A stretch of DNA of 64,000 bases, taken from Ctenosaura bakeri. Lineage: Eukaryota > Chordata > Lepidosauria > Squamata > Iguanidae. The notes under the pieces were generated by a model, which did not search any database, had not been told where the DNA came from, and saw only the letters and a list, made by a program, of their open reading frames with translations. Location of the stretch: the NCBI GenBank assembly GCA_948474755.1, contig CAOLHI010001837.1, positions 62,001-126,000 of the forward strand, written 5' to 3'. This document shows, piece after piece, positions 56,091 through 64,000 of the stretch (position 1 is the first letter of the stretch; each line of letters opens with the position of its first letter). The position numbers and the translations under genes were made by a program.

Positions 56091-56146
56091 GGCCAATCCG
56101 AAAGTAGTGATGGGGGTGTTTCTTTGTTTTACCCTATGAAAGCTGC

Positions 56147-56640
56147 ATGTTGGCATCCTTTGAGACTCCTGTTTTTATCCCCCTTGCTATTAAATATTTC
56201 AATGAAACCACTGGGGGAGTTATCTGTAGAGATAGAATCAGGTTTTATCTCTATGCAGATAACAATTCATCCTCTCTGTTAAACAAAGGTGAGCCAATGG
56301 CCATCCTGAACTGGCACTTGGACTCGATAAGGAGCTTGGTGAGAATCAATAAACTAAGACTCAATCCAAATAAGATGGACTGGCCTCTCAGCAGTGTCCC
56401 CCTCCTGGCATCTCTGGAATGCATTCTCAAAGGATATCTGCCCTGCCTTGTCATCATTAATAACATTTCAAAGGCCAGGTGAAGATAGCCTTCTTCAGGC
56501 CTAGTTTTTTCCCCCTGCTTTTACTATTTCAGTTTTATTGCTTCACATTCTAATATTTTAATATTTATTATACTGTTTTGACTGATTTGCTTGATTTGGT
56601 TGTAAAATACACAGTTAATATTTTTTTAAAAATAGAAAGA
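56147..56640 (+). pseudogene. L2-type LINE reverse transcriptase and 3' end fragment
   Basis: The frame at 56147-56482 encodes 'RIRFYLYADNNSSSL' and 'LDSIRSLVRINKLRLNPNKM', matching the L2 reverse transcriptase region (usually YADDTQLY, then LNPDKTEVL). The catalytic YADD is changed to YADN (56252-56263), which alone would abolish activity. Downstream, T-rich 3' sequence ('ttttactatttcag', 'atttattatactgtttt') runs to ~56640. Upstream reverse transcriptase blocks are missing. Confidence 0.75.
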
Positions 56641-58412
56641 GGAATGGGATCACCCTGACTGGCTTTATCTCATCCCCATTGAAAGAGTCTACATACTTAC
56701 AGAATGTAAATGTGTAGACTCTGTCCACTATAAAGTGGCCAGGTGTCCCATTTTTATACAGGATAGTACAATGTTTCAGAGATGGACTGCTTCTGGAGCT
56801 CAGTATTGCTAACCTCCTGCCACATTGCCATGCTGATGAGGGTGGAGAAGCAGTTTAGCATTTAGAAGAAACACGTCCATATTCAGACAAAAAGGAGAGT
56901 GTGTCTTGTCTGGATCCAGTTCATGCTCCCACGCTTGCTCATATATTAGTCCTTATTACATTTTGATCCTATGAAAGTTCTCCAATACAAACAAACCTCA
57001 CATAATGGGCAAGGTGCTATGTGGTGCACATGAAGCATAACTACTCTGCTTGTGCACTCCATGCCTCCATGTCCTAAGAAGCTACCAAACCCAGTGAGGC
57101 AACTGTTACAGCTGTTAACCTCTATTCTGTCATCCTTCTCTGTCCCCCTGACCATCGCAGCAGCCCCATGAAGCTTAGTAGCTATTGAAAGGGTCATTTC
57201 AGACAGGACACAAGAAGCCAGAAAATTGTCCCAGGCACCCCATTCAAAATAGTCCACATACACACAAACAGTGTGCATATAACACTGAGTCCAGCCAATG
57301 GCTTAGTTTGTAATTGTTCCTTTTCATTTTTGGAGCACTGGACCTGGAATTTTGAGAAAGATCTGTATTTCTAAGAACCAGGTAAAATCTATGAAATCAT
57401 CACCATCTTCTTCTTTATCATCATCTTTATTTGTACCCCATCTCTTCTCCAAGATTGGGACTCAAAATTTCTCAAGATTTTCCAAGATTGAGACTTATCC
57501 TTCCTCTGAAGACGCAGCTGAATAAAACATATGAAGAAGAAAGTTACAAAATTGAAAAGAAACCACTGAGCAAGAGATAAAAAGAAATCCCTTTAGGAAG
57601 TAAAAGAAGTGTCCAGAGATACTTGATGCTTGGAAATTTAAAGAAGAAAGTCATTAATTAAAGCCTTGGAAAGGAAATCAAAAAAGATGCCCCTGAAGGC
57701 AAAAGAAGAATGAAGAAAACAAGATTCTTGATGACGGCAGATAAGAAACTGTCCTTGATACCCAGAGCAAGACAACATGGTAGCTTTCTTCAAATATGCT
57801 CCAGCTTAGGAATTTTAACAAAAACGTGTGCATACCATTAAAGCCATCTATAGTTTGAGAAGAACCCCATTATCTGAATTTAAGTTTTTTCGTTCATGTA
57901 GTTATGTGACTCTAACTGCACCTCTGCTCCTACTGAGGAGGAGGATCACCAGAGAGGTTTCAGTAAGCAATTTATATTTATTTCAGCCTCTAATATTTTT
58001 GTCTTCTCAAGTTCACTGGGATAATGGATCCCTATGGAACAATAGTGTGAAGCTCTTTTTATTCTGACTACATTGTTATCTAAAATGGCCATATACATAC
58101 CTACTCACCCACCCACTGTATCAGCCCATATATCCCCCTGTTTCTTCTTCTCTGACAGGCCTTCCCTCATACTTTGTACATTACCTTAATCTGGTAGCTT
58201 ACCAATAGACACCTTGCACCTGTGACTTCTATCTCATGGACAGTGAGACCTCTAGGTGTTTCAGAACTAATGGTCATATGTCCAAATAGACACATTATAC
58301 TAGCTTTTGGACCTCAAGTATAGACAAATGGGCACAAACAATTTGATGAAAGGACCAAGTACACTGTCAGTTTGGAAGCTACACTGATTAATACTGGGAT
58401 AGTCAAGACTTA
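56641..58412. other. No gene seen
   Basis: A LINE 3' scrap on the minus strand at 57420-57490 ('tttatttgtaccccatctct', 'attgggactcaaaa'). Purine-rich stretch at 57480-57740 without an assignable family. The 110-codon minus frame at 56946-57278 has no recognised domain. Confidence 0.4.
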
Positions 58413-58844
58413 GGCCTTTTCCGCATCTTACCTTTTCTCAGTGCTGGGGTGCTGGGATCGCGCAAGCAGCCTCCAGCAAGGGGCTCTCGCATCCCCGCTG
58501 CTTCAGCTCCGCACGAGCTGCCTACTCCCGAGCAGGTAGCATAAGAGCCGCACCTCTTCCTTCCGCAGCGCAGCCTGGGAGTTTCCCAGGCTGTGCTGGG
58601 GCAGGAAGCACATGCGCCATGGCTCCAGAGGCTCCACAAACATGGCAAGTGCACGTGGGGCCCTGGAGCAATGCGCAATCGTGCACCATTTTCAGCTGAA
58701 AGCTGAAAATGAAAAAGTGTATGAGCAGCACCTGCCAGACCCTGGAGCGTTGCACGATTGTGAGTGCGTCGTGCAGATCACTCCTCACAATCGCGCAACA
58801 CTCCAGGCACCCTTTTGCATGGCAAATACCGTGCAAAAAGGGCC
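58413..58844. mobile_element. GC-rich GGCC-ended MITE (432 bp)
   Basis: Ends 'ggccttttccgcat' and complement of 'gtgcaaaaagggcc'. GC- and CpG-rich, with internal inverted repeats ('ccattttcagctgaaagctg', 'tgcacgattgtgagtg' with 'cctcacaatcgcgcaac'). The flanks 'tta' and 'tat' do not give a clean duplication. Frames of 91-127 codons across it are chance. Confidence 0.75.
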
Positions 58845-61782
58845 TATAAAAAAACAAATAATTTTGAGCCTTAATGACATCGTCTAAGTCTTCAGACATA
58901 TACATGGCTTTAGATTGTCTTAATTTTTAACAAATTATACAGTTGTTCAATATATCTACAGCATGCTTAAAATATTTCATTGTTTTTCATTGTAATTGCT
59001 CTAATTTTAAATTGGTTAAACTTATTTTATTGTTAGCCATGCAGCAATCTTATGATATGGGGCACAGTTGAATTTTTTAAAAATAAATTAATAATGCAGG
59101 TAAGTATATTTGCATATCTGTATTTATTCCTTCTTTTTCTTTTAAAAAATTTCTTTTGCCTAAATCCAGATGTCAAGATTGCATTATATGTAACAGAAGC
59201 TTCCATTCATAAACCATTTGAATAAGAAAATGGAATCCAGGAACAATTTCTTCAAAAATGTCTTGGTGAACCTCACATGACTGGGGAGGGGCTGGGGCTC
59301 TAAGTACTTGCAAAAGATCTCCAACTTCTCTAGCTAGGGCAAGTGGCATAGAAACTGTAGTCTAAAAAATGCAGTTTTTCTAAACTATGGTAGGGAAAGC
59401 TGTCACTGTCAACAGAGGAAGGATGTTCTACCATCATGACTGGTGTTTTCTCATGAAGCTGCCTGTAGCTATTGTCTGGTATTGACTCTGAGACTGATGA
59501 TTGTTGGACAGGCTGTTGTTACATTCTCCATAGGAACTTCTGTGTTGGTCCTAACAGTATATCATGGTGTGGTGTTTGGGTTGCTGACATGTTATCTATT
59601 GACCTCTCTAGGATGCTAGTTCACACTAGCACTGAAATAAAGAAGCAATAGCAGCAATCTTGTCCAGCCATATGATTTGGATGACTAAGATACACCACAA
59701 AAAAAACAAATCTAGCCCATCCTGATTCATTGCCTTTAATAATAGTTAGATGTAAAGAAATCAGAAGGTGAAGGCATACAGAGAAATGCATTAACATCCC
59801 TTATGTCTGCAGATAAAGCTGCTGTTAAAATTATACATTCAGGAACCAGTAACGGAAACGTGATATATGAGAGAATTGGACTGTAGAATAAACTATTTGG
59901 AGTCTAGAGCATTGGAAAGGTTCTGCCTCTTAAACATACCCACCTAAATACCCTCTTATAACTGAAGACAGACTGGAAATTATTCAGAATTACTGTTTTA
60001 ACTTATACTGTAAGAAAATCTATGCAAATGTAACTTACTTATGGGCTAATTAAAAATCATGCATTCATAATTCACACTAAACTTTCTTTAATTGGGGTGT
60101 AGCATTTGAGGGATATTTATTACTAAATAATCCCCCAATGCCCACATTCCTGAATGACAGGAAGCAATTGTTATGCTTTGCCTGCTTGATTATAATCCAG
60201 AACACAAATCAAAAGTTACATTTGAGACTGGAATCAATTTATGGAGGCAACTCTAAAACGGTAGTATAAAAGCTTGAACATACATGCAGGGTAGGTATGT
60301 ACAGTAGCTGTCACAGAATTATGTTGATAAACAGAGCAGAGACTAAAGATTTTAAGGAAAAGCCTTAAACATTACTAAGACTTGGTTGCAAAAGAGCTGA
60401 CAGTGGTACAGGCAGAAAGTGCATTAGTGTCACCCAGAACAATATATCTTTTACACTTCTCCTTTTAAGATTGTTGAAGGGAAATCTAGGAGAAATGGTT
60501 TTGCACACATGGCTGTAAATTTTACAGTGCTTTACCATACATTCCATCTTTCTTTATTTAAGTTTAATGGAACTGAAGAGGATGCAAGCAAGAATTGTGT
60601 TTTGGGGGGTGATGGAGATAACCGGGAACTTTGGCGCTTCATAGAAGAAAGTAGGGTGAAAACCAAACATCAGATATATGTAAAGCCAAAGATCAGCTCC
60701 ATTCACCAGAACATAACAGACCAAGGACTACCTAGTCCAGCATTCTATTACCACCATAGTCAATCAGATTGTACCCTCCAACGTTTAAAAACATATCTGA
60801 ATTGCTAAGAAACACTCCTCTGCCACTGAATTTTTGGTGTTACAACACTTGTCCTTCTAAGTAATAGTTTGCATCCAGTACTACTAAGTTTATTTAGTTC
60901 CTTTGTGAATCATAAACTGCAGAAAGTAGAGATTCTTCAAATAAACCAGACAGCTAGATTGGAAACAATAAGACTAAATTTGATAAAAACAAAGGCAAAC
61001 TTCATATAGTGCAGAGAAAAAGAAACAAAATTTGTAATAAAATGGATAAGGGAAAGCTTTCTGTGCTGTAGCACTGCTGAGCAGTAAGACCATGGTGTAA
61101 TTGCAGTGCTGCGAGAAAAGAAAAGAAATGTGTGTTCTTGGGTCATGTTCCGCTTTCTTCAACTGCCCAGGCTGATGGGAATTATAATCAATCCATTTTT
61201 AGGGCATCAGATTGGAGAAGGCTGAAAAAAGTCAGTGTTTGCAAGGGGAAACACATCACCACAAAATACAACAGAAGCTTGCATTAAAAACTTGTAAAGA
61301 GTAACTTGTGAGTATAGATTAACATTAAGCAATAATTTCCAAAATTTAAAGAGGTACCTAAATCTCACCATGCTAAGGAGGACTTTAACCAGATGTTCCC
61401 GTACCTGCTGAGTCTGATACCTGGTTTCCAGCTCCTGATGAGTAGTTTCAAGATGCCTACAGCTCTCACTTCTCATGCTTTATTAAAAGAGACTGGATGA
61501 CCTCTCAGATAAAGGATAATCGTCTGCGAAAGAGACCACAGCAGCACGTACAAAGTCGATCTGAAGGATAATACAGATTGAAAATGAAAATATCAAAAGA
61601 AGAGTAATAAAGGTGTCATCTCTAACCCCATAAGTGTATGCAAAAATACCGAAAGAACAGGAAGAGTTTATTTTTGATTATGGTTAATGGAGGATCTTTG
61701 AATATCAAAGCAATGTGACTTGCTGATACTGTTCAGCATTGCCCTTGATGACTCTCTAAGCCATGCTAGCTCTCTAAGAAGG
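58845..61782. other. No gene seen; AT-rich DNA, one candidate conserved block
   Basis: A LINE 3'-like T-rich piece lies at 58920-59095. 60030-60250 is repeat-poor. The 99-codon frame at 60509-60808 runs into the dispersed 'ctagtccagcattctatt' repeat and is not a gene. Confidence 0.4.
60030..60250. promoter_or_regulatory. Candidate conserved noncoding element
   Basis: 'gggctaattaaaaatcatgc', 'cttgattataatccag' and 'ggaatcaatttatgg' lie in repeat-free sequence rich in homeodomain-type cores. Inference from texture only. Confidence 0.25.
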
Positions 61783-61790
61783 CTCTTGAC

Positions 61791-62150
61791 CAGAGCTTTC
61801 CAAACTGTGTGTTGTGACACATTAATGTGTTGCCTGCAGTGTGTGGGTGTATCGTATGAACATTACAGGTGGAGGGGCTGCCTCTGTCACTGCTGCCACT
61901 GACACCACCATGCTGGGCCAAGGAAGACTCTGGTGAGTATGGTAGTTGCCAGGCCTGGGAGGGGCTGCCTCTCCTGCTGCCACTGCTGCTGCCCCAGGCC
62001 AAGGAAGACCTTGGCAAGGGCAGCAGCAGCAGGCCAGGCTCAGGTGGAGGGACTGCCTCCACTTATTGAGTTACTTACTGAATTATTGTGTTGCAAAACG
62101 ATGCATGTCTAAAAAGCGTGTCACCAACATGAAAAGTTTGGAAAGCTCTG
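61791..62150. mobile_element. hAT element (non-autonomous), perfect 16-bp ends and 8-bp duplication
   Basis: The ends 'cagagctttccaaact' are exact inverted repeats, and the 8-bp direct repeat 'ctcttgac' flanks it perfectly (61783-61790 and 62151-62158), the defining hAT pattern. The subterminal region ('gtgtgttgtgacac', complement 'catgttggtgacac') belongs to a known vertebrate hAT type. The interior carries tandem GC-rich units of 87-88 bp starting at 61871, 61958 and 62046 (third partial). No transposase; frames of 66-102 codons are by-products. Intact flanks suggest a young insertion. Confidence 0.92.
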
Positions 62151-62158
62151 CTCTTGAC

Positions 62159-64000
62159 CTTTCAGCTCAATACAAACTTTGGTGTTTCAGGAATCTATTT
62201 GCAGTGCTTACTGGAACCTCCATTTTTAACTTGAATTCCTTTCTAGTCATGTAGAAGGTGTATGTGTTTATTATCTACGTGTGATAGCTAGCACACACCC
62301 TTTGTTCCTTGCATAATGATTGGGTTTCCATTTCTCCACCAACTTCCTTGTGGTCTTGCAGTTCGTAGCAGGTTCCACAGGAGATCTTGGAATCCTTACC
62401 TGTTGTGTCAGGCTCCTAAATAACTGAGCAATACTCACTTGTACTTAATTTTGTGTGATGTTATGGTTAGAGTAGCTTTCCTCAACATAAAGCACTGCAG
62501 ATATAATTGACTATAACTTCCCTAATTTTCAGTCAGCAAATGCCAGAACGAAGAAGTGCTTGCCCTTCTCTCCAAAGGAAGGCACTGTCAAGCTTTGGAG
62601 AGCTTTAATGTTATGGCAATGCTATAGCAGAGAAGTGGCAAGCACAGAATTTTTGGAGGCCCAGGGCTGATCTATGCCCAGGGCTGCTCTCCTATGCTCT
62701 CCAATATTTCATGGATAAAAACCAGGAGGTGTACAGCCAAACTACATCAGAGTGTGGTCAAGATGGCCGAAGTTATTAATGAAGAAGAACACACAAGCTA
62801 GGAGAGGCTGTAGCAGTTTGCTTTTGACCAAGACTACTGGGAAGCACACAATTGCATCCCCTCCAGTCCTTTTCCCTCTGCTGAGTTAATTCAGTGGAAA
62901 CTACATTTGCACTTTGAACTCAGTTTGCAGCACTTGAAGTAAGCTGAGGGCAAAAGGGAAAAGTGGGAGAAGAAGAGAGAAACTAGAACATTTTAAAAGC
63001 AGCTGAAAAAGTGGAATGACAGGAGATTGATCTGGACTGCATCTGCCAAATTGGGATAGGTGTGGGGTATGCTCTCCACAGAGCCCACTCACTGCCCTTT
63101 TGTCTTGCTCTCAGATTGAGGCAGAGGTCAGGTGGGTTGCAGCAGCACTTCTCCTCTCAGGTATCAGATGGGCTTTGGCTGAGGCTGCTGCTTCAGTCAG
63201 CAAACCCTTCTTGAGAAAACAGTGTGGTTCACACAGTTCACGCATATATAGCAAGAATACTTAAAAGTGTAGCATGCAGGCCACATGTGACCCTAAGACT
63301 ATTTTGGTGCATCCCCAACAGTCTCCACACCCTCTGTCTGAAAAAAAAAAATTGCATGGGAGTCCTTTTGCTCCATAATGCCCACCCACTTCCCACACAG
63401 ATTTGTGAATACTCTTTGCCATTTTGCCATATCACTGCCTCTTTAGGCATCAAGAAGCCTTTTCTCCCCCCCCCCATAAGAACATTTTAATTGTTTGGAA
63501 GAAAGAAACTGTACATTTTGGCTTGCATTTGTTGAAAAAGGTGGCAGCAACCAAAAGTACCTGAAAATGTGGCAAAGCAGCCAGTAGTATGCATGCATGC
63601 TGCACACAACTTAAATATACTATTTGTTACTGAGGTTTTTCCCCCATCTTGACAAATTTGAAGGGGCCTAGGAGGGACAATGGGGTATGTGACCCTCTGG
63701 GATTCTGAGGCAGCCCTTCCAATGTCTCGCAGCTGCCCAGCCCTGATCTGTCCTAATTCCTAATTCAGATGATTCTTGATTGCAGCAAGGCATGCTAGCA
63801 TGAAACACCAGTGACTACTCCCACTTTGAAATTATCCACTCTTAACATAGAAATGCTAAGTAGTATTAGGTAGAAAAATATATATTCAGATTTAACTGGA
63901 ATCAGGCCTCACTGCTGCAGTATATTGGAATATATTTAAAAGCCACTGTTGCCTTTCCTAGATTATCTATTTATGGCATTAATAACAGAGTGGAAAAGTG
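62159..64000. other. No gene seen to window end
   Basis: A10 run at 63340, C-run at 63464-63474. Frames of 63-89 codons have no recognised domain. 63840-64000 is AT-rich, repeat-poor and continues out of the window. Confidence 0.45.

Noticed and set aside
58403..58905. 91- and 127-codon frames
   Set aside because: They lie across the GC-rich MITE at 58413-58844.
60509..60808. 99-codon frame as a possible exon
   Set aside because: Its 3' part is the dispersed 'ctagtccagcattctatt' repeat, and the rest has no recognised domain.
1..64000. CRISPR array, prokaryotic operon or phage content
   Set aside because: No spaced short direct repeats, no operon-like frames; the repeat content is vertebrate.

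Overview
The window reads as vertebrate, very probably squamate (lizard-type), nuclear DNA. The evidence is its mixture of interspersed repeats: a tRNA-derived SINE and a 5S-rRNA-derived SINE that carry BovB/RTE-like tails, BovB/RTE, CR1 and L2 LINE remains, one full-length but dead L1, retroviral solo LTRs, and several families of short DNA transposons. The species cannot be named from this alone. No intact host protein-coding gene, tRNA gene or rRNA gene is supported; almost every open frame is chance or lies inside a transposon. The window looks intergenic or deep-intronic. Only the first ~700 bases, which are GC- and CpG-rich, hint at a nearby promoter.

Layout. 1-780: CpG-rich segment. 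0.8-9.8 kb: mostly single-copy AT-rich DNA with a 5S-type SINE (6.0 kb), two tRNA-type SINEs (6.4 and 7.9 kb) and a CR1 3' end (6.9-7.3 kb). 9.8-16.3 kb: a Tigger-like element, then a ~6 kb L1 on the minus strand with 5' leader, ORF1, G-rich spacer, ORF2 and poly(A), all riddled with frameshifts. 17.0-18.9 kb: the 5' half of a CR1 LINE (minus strand), split by a hAT-type element. 19.4-23.4 kb: Tigger-like elements, a perfect 28-bp palindrome, and three GGCC-ended MITEs, one nested inside a SINE. 24-31 kb: single-copy DNA, a polypyrimidine tract, inverted-repeat elements with hammerhead-like core motifs, two SINEs and a MITE. 31.4-40.3 kb: two solo LTRs of one retrovirus-like family in opposite orientation, each with its own 4-bp target duplication. 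41-46 kb: AT-rich, repeat-poor stretches that could be conserved noncoding elements, plus two MITEs. 46.1-47.8 kb: SINE, dead BovB reverse transcriptase, and a BovB/5S-SINE fusion. 48-64 kb: mainly single-copy DNA with MITEs, a Tigger-like element, a BovB 3' end, an L2 fragment and a well-delimited hAT element.

The parts work together as a mobile-element ecology rather than a gene system. The SINEs share their 3' tail with BovB/RTE, whose enzyme is the likely source of their mobility. The MITEs have the ends but not the transposase of larger DNA transposons. Target-site duplications and nesting give a partial order of insertions. The least ordinary signals are two hAT-type elements with different ends that share an internal 85-88 bp tandem unit, a MITE family joining ~200-bp hairpins and ~415-475-bp GC-rich members by common ends, the BovB-to-SINE junction, the CR1 copy that keeps its 5' half, and repeat families carrying hammerhead-like cores. 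I found no clearly new functional system.
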